Source: Rheinheimera nanhaiensis E407-8
Lineage (GTDB): Bacteria > Pseudomonadota > Gammaproteobacteria > Enterobacterales > Alteromonadaceae
Direction of reading: 5' to 3'
Assembly: GCF_000296695.1 (NCBI RefSeq)
Contig: NZ_BAFK01000005.1
Coordinates: 124,001 to 188,000 of the forward strand
DNA length: 64,000 bases
Position numbers and translations under genes: made by a program. Below, piece after piece: positions 13,769-23,052 of the stretch (position 1 is the stretch's first letter; each line of letters begins with the position of its first letter). The notes below the pieces were generated by a model. It made no database searches and was not told where the DNA came from. It saw only the letters and a list, made by a program, of their open reading frames with translations.

Positions 13769-16312
13769 TTAGTGCGCCGCTTCAAAATCGGTCAGCGGTG
13801 CAGGTTTACCAAAATGGTAACCCTGGAACTGCTGGCAGCCCAACTGCAGCAGTTTCTGATGTTGCGCCTGCGTTTCAACGCCTTCTGCTATTACCGAGAG
13901 CTCAAGGCTTTGCCCCAGCGCCAGCATGGTTTTGATAATCACTTCATCGTTTGGATCGGTTAGCACATCGCGCACAAAGGAGCGGTCTATTTTCAGCTGC
14001 GCCAGCGGCAGCCGTTTTAAGTAACTTAACGACGAATAACCGGTACCAAAATCATCCAGTGAAAAACGTACGCCAAGCCGCGTTAGCTGCAGCATTTTAT
14101 CAATCACGCTGTCGATATCCTGCAGTAGCTGGCTTTCGGTAATTTCCAGCACCAGCCGCGTTGGCGTGGCGCCGCTGTCGCTGATGGCTTTGCGCACATC
14201 TTGCACAAAACTAGCAGAGTGCAGCTGACGCGCGCTAATGTTCACCGCTAAGTACCAATGCGCGCTGTGTAGCTGCCTGGCCCATTCGGCTAATTGATAA
14301 CAGCTTTGCTGCAGCACCCAATTACCTATTGCCAAAATCTGGCCGCTACTTTCTGCCACCGCAATAAACTCACCCGGCGCCAGTAAACCACGCTGTGGGT
14401 GCTGCCAGCGGATCAATACCTCCGCGCCCACTACGCCGGCACTGTGTTCAATTTGCGGCTGAAAATGCAGCACAAATTGTTGTTGCAACAAGGCCTGGCG
14501 CAAACCAGCCGCCAGTTGGGCACGGGCACTGACATCGGCCTGCATTTGCTGATTAAAAAACCGCACGCCGCTACGGCCGCGCTCTTTGGCATCATACATA
14601 GCTAAATCAGCCCGTTGCAGCAGCTCGTCACTGTTACAGCCATCGCTGAACATGGCCACGCCTACGCTGGCGGATAAGCTGTAAGGCCGCTCTTGCAGGA
14701 TAAAAGGCTCAGACAATAACTGCACAATTTTCTCGCCAATCAGGTTGGCTTTTTGGCTGGCCAGCTCAAGGTCAGGGTGTAGATCGGTCAGTAGCACAAC
14801 AAACTCGTCGCCGCCCAACCGCGCCAGCGTATCTACTTTGCGCAAATGGCTCTGCAGCCGCTGCGCCACCTGTTGCAGCAACTCATCGCCCATCGCATGG
14901 CCCAGGCTGTCGTTTAAATCTTTAAAATGGTCTAAATCAATGAAAAGTAAGGCGCCCTGGGTGGCATCGCTCTGGCGCTGATGCTTGCCAACGGCCTGCT
15001 GCAAACGGTCCAGCAACATGCGCCGGTTCGGCAGCCCGGTTAGGGCATCGTAAAAGGCTAACTGATGAATGGCCTGTTGCTGCTGCTTATGCTCAGTAAT
15101 ATCGGTTGAAATACCGCACAAAGCATAGATGTTACCGCGCTCATCGCGTAGTGGCAGCTTAACCGACAAGTAGACGCGGCGGCGTTTGCCATCGCGTGAT
15201 ACATTGTCTTCTTCTGACACCAGACGCTCACCGGCCTGCAGCACTTTCTCGTCGTTTTGCCGCAAATTAGCCACAGTGGCGTTGTCAAAAAACGCATCAT
15301 CACGCCGCCCTATAACCTCGGTTGGTGCACAGCCGAACAGCTGCGCCACCTTTAGATTGACATACTCGTAGCGGCCTTTTAAATCTTTAATATAAATGTG
15401 GGCATCGACACTGTTTAAAATGGTACTCAGCCTGGCTTCACTGACTTGCAAATGACGGGTTTTCTCACTGACCTGGCGTTTAAACCACCAGACCGCTAAC
15501 GTCGACAGCAGCAACAAACTGCTTAACGCGGCGAGTAGCCAGCCAATATTGTCGGGTAAGCGGGGCTTTGGCACATCGCTGCCCCAACGCTGCAGAATTT
15601 GATAGTAAGGTGAGCTGACATTGGCCTGCCACTGTGCCAACCGGGTCTCTATCACTGCCAGCAGATCCTGATTGCTGCCTTTTTTGGTGGCATAAAATAA
15701 GCGTGACGGCTGAAAAGTGACCGGGCTTGGGTTTAACTGGTAGCGGTTTAATTGGGCTAAGCCAAAGTAATGGTTGGCCGCCACCACATCGGCCTGGCCC
15801 GCGGCCACCAGCGCAAACGCCTCCGGCATGGAGCGTGCTGTTAATAGCTGCAGCTGTAAGCCGGTTTCAGCAACCAGCTTTTGCACATAATGTTGCTGAA
15901 TAGAGTCCTGCAATACTAATAAACGTTTACCGGCCAGTTGTTGTAATGAGCTTAACTGTACGCCCGGCGCAGTAAAAAACTGTGACCAGCTATAAAGCGC
16001 CGGGGTTTGATGAAAGTCCAGCTGCTGTGCACGCTGCTCGGAGTAGGCTACATCGGGCAACAGGTCAATCTCGCCCGACTGTAATAACTGCAGGCAATAC
16101 GCCCAGTCACATTGTACCGCTTTGAGTTGCCACTGCTGCTCAGCGGCGATCTGCAGCAGCAGCTCGCCTAAAATGCCCGACGGGCTGCCATCTGCTGCCG
16201 CGACAATTTTCGGCGCATTCTGATACACCCCCACCACCACTTGCCGCGCCTGTGCCGTTGCTGCCAGGCAATACGACAACAACAGTAGCCATAAAGCCGT
16301 ACACCTTTTCAT
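13769..16312 (-). CDS. Periplasmic-sensor PAS-GGDEF-EAL cyclic-di-GMP protein
   Basis: At 847 residues, the order is signal peptide, an amino-acid-binding-like solute domain (about 22-245, QVVVGVYQNAPKIV), one membrane helix (IGWLLAALSSLLLLSTLAVW), PAS (about 290-410), GGDEF and EAL. The diguanylate cyclase site LARLGGDEFVV is intact. The phosphodiesterase domain has EVLIRW in place of EAL, but ITESQL, DDFGTGYSSL, KIDRSF and AEGVET are kept, so activity is plausible. It would sense a small solute in the periplasm and adjust c-di-GMP. It is monocistronic and unrelated to its neighbours. Confidence 0.9.
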   Translation of the reverse strand: MKRCTALWLLLLSYCLAATAQARQVVVGVYQNAPKIVAAADGSPSGILGELLLQIAAEQQWQLKAVQCDWAYCLQLLQSGEIDLLPDVAYSEQRAQQLDFHQTPALYSWSQFFTAPGVQLSSLQQLAGKRLLVLQDSIQQHYVQKLVAETGLQLQLLTARSMPEAFALVAAGQADVVAANHYFGLAQLNRYQLNPSPVTFQPSRLFYATKKGSNQDLLAVIETRLAQWQANVSSPYYQILQRWGSDVPKPRLPDNIGWLLAALSSLLLLSTLAVWWFKRQVSEKTRHLQVSEARLSTILNSVDAHIYIKDLKGRYEYVNLKVAQLFGCAPTEVIGRRDDAFFDNATVANLRQNDEKVLQAGERLVSEEDNVSRDGKRRRVYLSVKLPLRDERGNIYALCGISTDITEHKQQQQAIHQLAFYDALTGLPNRRMLLDRLQQAVGKHQRQSDATQGALLFIDLDHFKDLNDSLGHAMGDELLQQVAQRLQSHLRKVDTLARLGGDEFVVLLTDLHPDLELASQKANLIGEKIVQLLSEPFILQERPYSLSASVGVAMFSDGCNSDELLQRADLAMYDAKERGRSGVRFFNQQMQADVSARAQLAAGLRQALLQQQFVLHFQPQIEHSAGVVGAEVLIRWQHPQRGLLAPGEFIAVAESSGQILAIGNWVLQQSCYQLAEWARQLHSAHWYLAVNISARQLHSASFVQDVRKAISDSGATPTRLVLEITESQLLQDIDSVIDKMLQLTRLGVRFSLDDFGTGYSSLSYLKRLPLAQLKIDRSFVRDVLTDPNDEVIIKTMLALGQSLELSVIAEGVETQAQHQKLLQLGCQQFQGYHFGKPAPLTDFEAAH

Positions 16313-16406
16313 CCCGTCTCCGGCAGTTCATTTCTTGCCTAGTCTGAACAGCTTACGTCACCGCAAGAAATTTGCCAGCCAGCTAAGCGCCGCCGTTAAA
16401 ATTAAC

Positions 16407-17600
16407 TTACACCTTTAAAATAAGGCCGCGCTTAAAGCACCAGTGCATTAACAGGTACGACAGCGCCAAAAAAGCTACCGCAAAGGCCAGCGAGCCGTTG
16501 TAGTCGCCAAACAGCGGCTGAAACACGCTGTTGTACAGCCAGCCATGCAAGGAGCTGTCAGCCACCGGCACCATCAGCAAAATGCGGGCTAACACGGCCG
16601 AGAACAGATAAAACAGTATGGCATTAGCGCCAAACACCACAAAGGGGGCGCTCCAGCGGCGCCAGCCTTTGACATCGCACAGCCATAAGCAAGCAGCCAG
16701 CGCAATGGCACAATAGCCACTGCTTAACAGCACAAAACTGGGCGTCCACAGGCTTTTGTTAACCGGCAAACTAAAGTGCCACAGCTCAGCCAGCCACACG
16801 GCCACCACGCCACAGAGCAACAAGCCGCGAATTTTTTGCGCCAGGCTACGCTCGCTTTGCAGCCACTGCGCCATCAACACCCCGGTTAAGCAACTGGCAA
16901 TCGCCGGCAGGGTCGACCAAAGCCCTTCAGGGTCAAACGCAAAAGGTGTGGCCGAGCGGTAATACACATGGTTGGCGCCCAGCACCAGTTGGTCCAGCCA
17001 GGCGACAAAGCTGTTGCCAAACAGCAGCAAGCCACGAAACTCGTGGCCCTGCGCGTCCTGATACGGCAGCCACCAGAGCCCGGCCAGATACACGGCCATC
17101 AGCCCCAGCAACCAAAGCAGGCGACCACGCTGGCCAAAGTACAGCACTATCAGTACCGTAGCCAGATACACCAGGCCAATGCGCTGCAACACGCCCAGCC
17201 AGCGCACGGTCAATAAACGGTCTTCAACATAATTAAACTCTGGGTCACGGAAGTTGTAATAAAACAGCGCCAGCAACAACCCTAAGCCGAACAATTTGCC
17301 ACTGCGCAGCAGCGCCTGACGAATAAGCGGGCCTTTATTATTCAGGCTATGCTGGCGCAGGCTTAACTGCAACGACATACCAACAATGACAATAAAGAAC
17401 GGGAAGATCAGATCGGTTATCGTCCAGCCATGCCACTGCGCATGCAGCAGCGGGCTGTACACATAATTCCAGCTGCCCGGGTTATTGACCAGAATCATCG
17501 CGGTAATGGTCAGACCGCGCAGCACATCCAGTGCCAGCATACGGTTGGTATTCAGTTTAGCCAAAATGGCATCGGCATAGCGCCGGTACAGGCTCAGCAT
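16407..17600 (-). CDS. nagX: NagX-like acyltransferase-fold membrane protein (DUF5009)
   Basis: The 397-residue protein has about ten hydrophobic helices and the family start RMLALDVLRGLTITAMILVN, then WHGWTITDLIFPFFIVIVG. These match NagX / heparan-glucosaminide acetyltransferase-like proteins. In chitin and murein clusters of marine gammaproteobacteria, NagX-like genes accompany amino-sugar uptake. Whether it moves or acetylates the sugar is unsettled. Its start overlaps the stop of the GH3 gene by one base, so they are coupled, placing it in peptidoglycan sugar use. Confidence 0.83.
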   Translation of the reverse strand: MLSLYRRYADAILAKLNTNRMLALDVLRGLTITAMILVNNPGSWNYVYSPLLHAQWHGWTITDLIFPFFIVIVGMSLQLSLRQHSLNNKGPLIRQALLRSGKLFGLGLLLALFYYNFRDPEFNYVEDRLLTVRWLGVLQRIGLVYLATVLIVLYFGQRGRLLWLLGLMAVYLAGLWWLPYQDAQGHEFRGLLLFGNSFVAWLDQLVLGANHVYYRSATPFAFDPEGLWSTLPAIASCLTGVLMAQWLQSERSLAQKIRGLLLCGVVAVWLAELWHFSLPVNKSLWTPSFVLLSSGYCAIALAACLWLCDVKGWRRWSAPFVVFGANAILFYLFSAVLARILLMVPVADSSLHGWLYNSVFQPLFGDYNGSLAFAVAFLALSYLLMHWCFKRGLILKV

Positions 17601-19474
17601 CAGTCGTTATACCCTGCCACCGTCACCGGCAAGGTGCCAGTAAGTGAATATTGCTGCAACAGCGCCTGGGCCAGCGCTTCGTAGGTGGCGTTGCCGGCAC
17701 CGATGGCACTGACATCCTCTGCGGTGTTGTAAGCGTAACTGGCCAGCACCAACTGCGCATACTGGCCGTAGCGGCTGATATCGTAAGGTGCCCGCAGGCT
17801 TATAAAAATATGCTGTTTGCCGTTTTGGCTAATCAGCGGCAATAGCGCTTCATAGTTGCGGCTTTGCCGCTCAAAGGCTGCCGCCAGGTTAGCAATGCCG
17901 GTTAAATCATCCATGCCGCCCATATCGGCCAGGCTTTGCATTGGCGCAATAAAACCACTGATCACCAGATCCGCCGCAGCAATTTGCGCGCTGGCCTGGC
18001 TAAAATCAGTCTGCTGCAGGCTAATGCTGTCAATCTGCAGCGCTGCCGTACTGTAATGCTTAAGCGCCGCCGCTAACGCCTGCGCTTTGCTCCTATCCGG
18101 CATAATGAGCAGCAGTTTTTGTTTGCCTTTAAGCGTAACCGGCCAGTCTGCGGTGGCCGGCTTTACCCTGGTAACGGCCGCTTTCGCCAGTGCCAGCTCG
18201 GTGGCACGGTGCGCCGGATTGCCCAGCAGCGCGGTCGCCTTGCTCAGTTGCTCAGCAGCAGTTTCGGCGCTGGGTAACAGCGGATAACGCTGTTTCAGCG
18301 CCACTATACGCTGATAAGAGGCATTAAGCTCTGCCAGGCTGAGGCTACCCTGCTCTACCGCCTGCGCGAGGGCATCAAGCAGTTGCCCAAGCGCAGCTAA
18401 TTCGCCCGGGTGCTGTAACTTTACCGGCATTAACGCAATATCGGCACCGGCAGCAAAGGTTTGCACCACTGCCTCCGTCTGGCTGAAAAACTTGCTGATA
18501 CCGGCCATATCCAGCGCATCGGTTACCACCACCCCCTGATACCCCAGCTCGCTGCGCAGCACATCGTGCAGGATTTTGCGTGACAAAGTGGCCGGCTTTA
18601 GCATTTGCTCACCGTCTTTTGACACAAAGGTGCTGCTATCCAGCGCCGGGAACTGAATATGGGCGGTCATAATCATGCCAGGTTGCTGCTGGGCGATAAT
18701 GTCGGCAAAGGGTTTTAAATCTACCGCCGCTATTTGCGCGCGACTGTGCTCTACCCGCGGCAGGCCCAGGTGGCTGTCTACTTCGGTATCACCGTGGCCG
18801 GGAAAGTGTTTTAGCGCCGCTATCATGCCGCGGCGTTGCATCGCCGCTGTCATGGCGCCACCTAATGTGCTGACCACGGCGGGGTCTTCACTAAAGGCGC
18901 GCACATTAATCACCGGGTTAAGCGGGTTGACGTTAACATCAACCGTTGGCGCAAAATTCACATTGATGCCCAGGCTTAACAGCTCATCAGCCAGGATCTG
19001 ACCTACTTGCGTGGCAAAATGGCTGCCGTGGCGCTGATAAGTTGCCCCTATCGCCATATTGCCGGCAAAAGAGGTGGCCAGGCTGCGCGGCAAACGGGCC
19101 ACCCGACCGCCTTCCTGATCAATGCCAATAAACAGTGGCAAGCCCAACGCTGAGGCCTGTGCCGCAGTTTGCAGATCACGGTTTAGCGTGATGGTTTGCC
19201 CGGTGCCGCTCAGGTTTTCGGCAAATAAAATCACCCCGCCTATCGCATGGTCACGAATAAGCGCCGCCAGCTCAGGCGGCAGTGTGGTCATCGGCGTGCG
19301 GCACTGGCCGTTCAGCGGCGCACTGTCACAGTAATAACGCAAGTCCAGCATCAGTTTCTGCCCCAGCATTTGCTTAACGCTGGCTTGAGGTAACTTAACC
19401 GGCATAGCAGCAGAAGACAGAGACAAACTGAACACAGCGCAACACAACAGCACAACACGATAAAAACATGGCAT
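17600..19474 (-). CDS. Exported GH3 beta-N-acetylhexosaminidase (NagZ-like)
   Basis: The 624-residue glycoside hydrolase has a signal peptide (VVLLCCAVFSLSLSSAA). The catalytic GH3 domain shows GIDQEGGRVARLP near 115, the NagZ-type histidine loop KHFPGHGDTEVDSH near 225, and the nucleophile in VVTDALDMAGI near 310. A second alpha/beta domain follows, so it is nearly twice the size of cytosolic NagZ. It probably removes terminal GlcNAc from murein or muropeptides in the periplasm. I chose ATG at 19472-19474, preceded by AGGAA; a GTG at 19495 would add seven residues before the signal. It pairs with NagX and is divergent from the sugar-uptake operon. Confidence 0.88.
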   Translation of the reverse strand: MPCFYRVVLLCCAVFSLSLSSAAMPVKLPQASVKQMLGQKLMLDLRYYCDSAPLNGQCRTPMTTLPPELAALIRDHAIGGVILFAENLSGTGQTITLNRDLQTAAQASALGLPLFIGIDQEGGRVARLPRSLATSFAGNMAIGATYQRHGSHFATQVGQILADELLSLGINVNFAPTVDVNVNPLNPVINVRAFSEDPAVVSTLGGAMTAAMQRRGMIAALKHFPGHGDTEVDSHLGLPRVEHSRAQIAAVDLKPFADIIAQQQPGMIMTAHIQFPALDSSTFVSKDGEQMLKPATLSRKILHDVLRSELGYQGVVVTDALDMAGISKFFSQTEAVVQTFAAGADIALMPVKLQHPGELAALGQLLDALAQAVEQGSLSLAELNASYQRIVALKQRYPLLPSAETAAEQLSKATALLGNPAHRATELALAKAAVTRVKPATADWPVTLKGKQKLLLIMPDRSKAQALAAALKHYSTAALQIDSISLQQTDFSQASAQIAAADLVISGFIAPMQSLADMGGMDDLTGIANLAAAFERQSRNYEALLPLISQNGKQHIFISLRAPYDISRYGQYAQLVLASYAYNTAEDVSAIGAGNATYEALAQALLQQYSLTGTLPVTVAGYND

Positions 19475-19548
19475 AGGTTTCCTGACACTGGACACGATGA
19501 ATTCCTGTTATTGTGGCGAAAGCGTCTGGCAGTACAACAAAAATAATT

Positions 19549-19577
19549 TATTCATTCAAGAAAAATTTAGATGAATA
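19549..19577. promoter_or_regulatory. Divergent promoter region with TATTCAT/ATGAATA inverted repeat
   Basis: TATTCAT at 19549-19555 is inverted as ATGAATA at 19571-19577 in an AT-rich gap between the GH3/NagX pair and the symporter-kinase-murQ-namZ operon. A shared site for an RpiR/MurR-like or other repressor of both transcripts is plausible; no regulator gene is nearby. Confidence 0.35.
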
Positions 19578-19651
19578 CTTTACTCACCTACCACAGCTTA
19601 TGCTAAGGTAAAGGCCTTTATGGCGAGGCTTAGGCTGGCGGATCTGAAGCG

Positions 19652-21205
19652 ATGCAAATGACAGTACTGGACTGGGGCGTGTTTTTTGGTTACTTCACGC
19701 TGCTCTCTGCGGTCGGTTGGTGGGTAAACCGGCGCCGGGCCGGCAACAGTGCCGATTACTTTCTGGCGGGCAACAACATGCCGGTATGGGTGGTGGCCGT
19801 ATCGGTATTGGCAACCTCGCAGTCTGCTGCCACCTTCCTCGGTGGCCCGGACCTGGGCTTTCGCGGCAATTTATCCTATCTGGCAACCAATATCGGCGCC
19901 CTGATCGCCACCTTTATCGTAATTAAGTTTTTACTGCCGCGTTATTACCAGCTGAAAGTAACCACCGTCTACGAGCTGCTGCAGCAGCGTTTTGGCGCCA
20001 GCGCCAAGGAGCACGCCGGTAAAATGTATTTATTCGGCCGGGTGTTTGCCAGTGGTGCCCGGCTGTATATGGCCGCCATCGCCGTGGCCATGTTGCTGTT
20101 TAACAATATTGCGCCGCAAAGTGTGCTGGCGGCCATTATCCTGCTGGCGTTGGTGGGCCTGGCCTGCACGGTGGCAGGCGGCATCCGCTCGGTTATTTAC
20201 ACCGACGCACTGCAATGTGCTGTTTATGTGCTGGCGGCACTGCTGGTGCTGGGTTATCTGTACCATAGCTTAGGGCTGAATGTAACGCAGCTGCAGCAGG
20301 CGTTAAGCGCACCACCAGCGGGTGACTCTAAGTTACTGCTGTTTGACTGGCGTTTTGATGTCAGCTCAGCCGGCGTGTTTAATATGTATTCGGCGCTAAC
20401 CGGTTTTATTCTGCTGAATATTGCCGCCTTTGGTTTGGATCAGGATATGACACAGCGGGTACTGACCTGCAAAGACAACAAAGCCGGTGCCCGCGCCCTG
20501 CTAAGCTCAGCCCTGATGGTTATCCCCACTATGCTGGTGTTTATTCTGATCGGTTTTTTACTGTATATTTTTTACCAAAGACCCGACCTGTACCAGCCAA
20601 CGCAAGGCTTTGCCGACAGCTTTGCCGGCGAAAAAGTGACGGTGTTTATGTACTATGTGCTAAACGAGCTGCCATCCGGCCTGCGGGGTCTGGTGGTGGT
20701 AGGGGTCATTGCCGCGGCGCTGTCTACCATTACCTCGGGCCTTAACTCGATGTCATCGGTATTGGTGGCCGATATGTACAAACCCTGGCGCCTGGCGCGT
20801 CATGCGCAAACCGATGAGCAGCATTTTGTCCGCGCCGGTCAGTTTGGCATGCTGCTAACCGCTGTCGTACTGTCGCTGATGGCCATACTGTGTTTTTACT
20901 GGCAGCAGTATTCCGACATGCCGCTACTGGCGTTTGCCTTAAGCGTAATGGTGTTTTCGTACAGCGGTTTGCTCGGCGTGTTTTTTACCGCGCTGTTTAG
21001 CAAGCGGGGCAACCGCTACTCGGTGACGGCGGCGCTTATCAGCGGATTTTGCGTGACCCTGCTGCTACAACCCTATATTCTGCAGCAACTTAGCCCGTCA
21101 CTGGCGGCACTGGACTTAGGTTTTACCTGGCAGTTATGTCTGGGCACCCTGATCGCGACACTGGTGTGTCTGGCGGGCAACCCCGCAACGGCCAGCAAGG
21201 AGTAA
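19652..21205 (+). CDS. Sodium:solute symporter (SSS family), probable amino-sugar importer
   Basis: The 517-residue protein has about 13-14 hydrophobic helices. It shows the SSS start LDWGVFFGYFTLLSAVGWWV, then DYFLAGNNMPVWVVAVSVLA and ATFLGGPDLGFRGN, and the symporter signature region AALSTITSGLNSMSSVLVAD near 355. Members couple sodium entry to uptake of sugars or related solutes. As first gene of the operon with a BadF kinase, MurQ and NamZ, the likely cargo is MurNAc or another murein sugar, taking the place of a PTS MurP. The specificity is inferred from context. Confidence 0.88.
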   Translation: MQMTVLDWGVFFGYFTLLSAVGWWVNRRRAGNSADYFLAGNNMPVWVVAVSVLATSQSAATFLGGPDLGFRGNLSYLATNIGALIATFIVIKFLLPRYYQLKVTTVYELLQQRFGASAKEHAGKMYLFGRVFASGARLYMAAIAVAMLLFNNIAPQSVLAAIILLALVGLACTVAGGIRSVIYTDALQCAVYVLAALLVLGYLYHSLGLNVTQLQQALSAPPAGDSKLLLFDWRFDVSSAGVFNMYSALTGFILLNIAAFGLDQDMTQRVLTCKDNKAGARALLSSALMVIPTMLVFILIGFLLYIFYQRPDLYQPTQGFADSFAGEKVTVFMYYVLNELPSGLRGLVVVGVIAAALSTITSGLNSMSSVLVADMYKPWRLARHAQTDEQHFVRAGQFGMLLTAVVLSLMAILCFYWQQYSDMPLLAFALSVMVFSYSGLLGVFFTALFSKRGNRYSVTAALISGFCVTLLLQPYILQQLSPSLAALDLGFTWQLCLGTLIATLVCLAGNPATASKE

Positions 21206-21209
21206 TAAC

Positions 21210-22076
21210 ATGTGGACTCTTACCGTTGACGGCGGTGGCAGCAAAACGCTGGCGCGGTTAACGCATCAGCCCAGCGGCCAGCATTGGCAGCAGCAAGCCG
21301 GCCCGGCCTCGCTGACCAATGACTTTGCCCTGGCGCTGGCCAACATTAACCAGCTTACCGACAGCCTGTGTCAGCAAGCCGGCGTTAACAGCGCACAGCT
21401 GCGCGCTGTAATGGGGCTGGCCGGCGCTGGCAACCCGCAACAGCAGCAACAGGCGATGCAGCAACTGGCTGGCCGCTATCAGCAGCTGTTTATTACCACC
21501 GACGCCCGCACTTCCATGTACGGTGCCAATTTAGGCCAGCCGGTATTAGTTGTAGCATTGGGTACCGGCTCGGTGGCCATGCGCTTACTGGCCGACGGCA
21601 GCGAGCAGCAGGTTGGCGGCTGGGGCTTTAATATTGGTGACGAGGGCGGCGGCGCCTGGTTGGGTAAACAACTGGTGCGTGAGCTGTTATGGCAGGTAGA
21701 CAGTCTGGCCGGTATTCAAAGCCCGCTGCTGCAACAGGCCGGTGCACAAATCGGTAGCCATGCCGACACCCTGCTGCCCTGGCTGAAAAGCGCCAGCCCG
21801 AACGATTTTGCTGCCCTGGCACCGCTGGTATTTGATTATGCCGGCCGCTGCAAGGTTGCAGACAAGCTGCAGCAGCGCCACGTCGCGGCAGTACAGCAAT
21901 TAATATATGCCGGCCGCGAACACTTTGCCCTGCCGGTGGTATTACTGGGTGGCCTGGCCGGGCGCACTACAGCACTGCTGGATGCGCCCTGTCGCGCCCT
22001 TTTGCAGCCGGCGCGCGGCAGCGCCTTAGATGGCGCCTATTTACTGGCACAACAGCTTACTGCCACAACAACTTAG
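21210..22076 (+). CDS. BadF/BadG-type sugar kinase, probable MurNAc/GlcNAc kinase
   Basis: The 288-residue protein is an ASKHA-fold ATPase: phosphate-1 loop TVDGGGSKTLARL, phosphate-2 segment VALGTGSVAMRL near 113, and GDEGGGAWLGKQLVRE near 144. This subgroup includes N-acetylglucosamine kinase and MurK, which phosphorylate amino sugars at C6. It starts four bases after the symporter and precedes murQ, whose substrate is MurNAc 6-phosphate. Phosphorylation of imported MurNAc is therefore the best reading. Benzoyl-CoA reductase activation is excluded by the setting. Confidence 0.85.
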   Translation: MWTLTVDGGGSKTLARLTHQPSGQHWQQQAGPASLTNDFALALANINQLTDSLCQQAGVNSAQLRAVMGLAGAGNPQQQQQAMQQLAGRYQQLFITTDARTSMYGANLGQPVLVVALGTGSVAMRLLADGSEQQVGGWGFNIGDEGGGAWLGKQLVRELLWQVDSLAGIQSPLLQQAGAQIGSHADTLLPWLKSASPNDFAALAPLVFDYAGRCKVADKLQQRHVAAVQQLIYAGREHFALPVVLLGGLAGRTTALLDAPCRALLQPARGSALDGAYLLAQQLTATTT

Positions 22077-22099
22077 CGCTTTTACCGCAGGATAACCCT

Positions 22100-23038
22100 A
22101 TGACCAACACGCAACAGGACGCCTTACTCCAACAACTGGCTGCGATGAGCTCAGAAGCGCGCAATCCGGCAAGCCACGACATCGATCTGCTGTCCAGCCT
22201 CGACATTGTCAGCCTGATTAACCGCGAAGATCAGACTGTCGCCCACAGTGTGGCGCAGTGCCTGCCACAGGTAGCAACCGTGGTCGACAAGATTGTCGCC
22301 GCCTTTGCCAACGGCGGACGGCTGGTGTATCTGGGTGCCGGCACCAGCGGCCGGCTTGGCATTTTAGATGCGGTAGAATGCCCGCCCACTTACAGCGTAC
22401 CTGCCACTCAGGTGGTGGCCTTAATTGCCGGTGGCGCCAATGCGGTGTACAAAGCAGTAGAAGGCGCCGAAGATAACGCCGAACTGGCCGTGGCCGATCT
22501 TACCAGTATTGCGCTTAGCGCCAACGATGTGCTGGTAGGTATTGCCGCCAGTGGCCGTACCCCTTATGTGCTGGGCGGCCTGGCCTATGCCCGCCGGCTG
22601 GGGTGCTACACCGCCGCCATCAGCTGTAATGCCGGCGCGCCGGTATTAGCGGCTGCCGATACCGGCATTTGTGCGGTGGTCGGGCCCGAAGTGGTTACCG
22701 GCTCTACCCGGATGAAAGCCGGCAGCGCGCAGAAAATGATTTTAAATATGCTCACTACCGCCGCCATGATCCGCAGTGGCAAGGTATACCAGAACCTGAT
22801 GGTCGACTTACACGCCAGCAATGAAAAACTGGTGGCCCGCGCCGTACGCATAGTGATGCAGGCCACCGACTGCAGCGCCGCCATCGCCCGCGACGCGCTG
22901 CAAAACGCCGGCATGAGCGCCAAGCTGGCCATTTTGCATATTTTAACCGGCCACAGCATTGACGCCTGTCGCCAGCAACTGGCGCAGCAGCAGGGCTTTA
23001 TCCGCCGCGCGCTGCCAGCGAAGCAGCAGCAACAATGA
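22100..23038 (+). CDS. murQ: N-acetylmuramic acid 6-phosphate etherase
   Basis: The 312-residue protein has the SIS fold and MurQ signatures: LVYLGAGTSGRLGILDAVEC near 75, GIAASGRTPYVLGGLAYARR near 150, and the catalytic region GPEVVTGSTRMKAGSAQKM near 195. It cleaves the lactyl ether of MurNAc 6-phosphate to GlcNAc 6-phosphate and D-lactate in the cytoplasm. It lies between the kinase and NamZ genes, completing the recycling path. The length is typical. Confidence 0.95.
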   Translation: MTNTQQDALLQQLAAMSSEARNPASHDIDLLSSLDIVSLINREDQTVAHSVAQCLPQVATVVDKIVAAFANGGRLVYLGAGTSGRLGILDAVECPPTYSVPATQVVALIAGGANAVYKAVEGAEDNAELAVADLTSIALSANDVLVGIAASGRTPYVLGGLAYARRLGCYTAAISCNAGAPVLAAADTGICAVVGPEVVTGSTRMKAGSAQKMILNMLTTAAMIRSGKVYQNLMVDLHASNEKLVARAVRIVMQATDCSAAIARDALQNAGMSAKLAILHILTGHSIDACRQQLAQQQGFIRRALPAKQQQQ

Positions 23039-23052
23039 CAGGAGCAATAACT

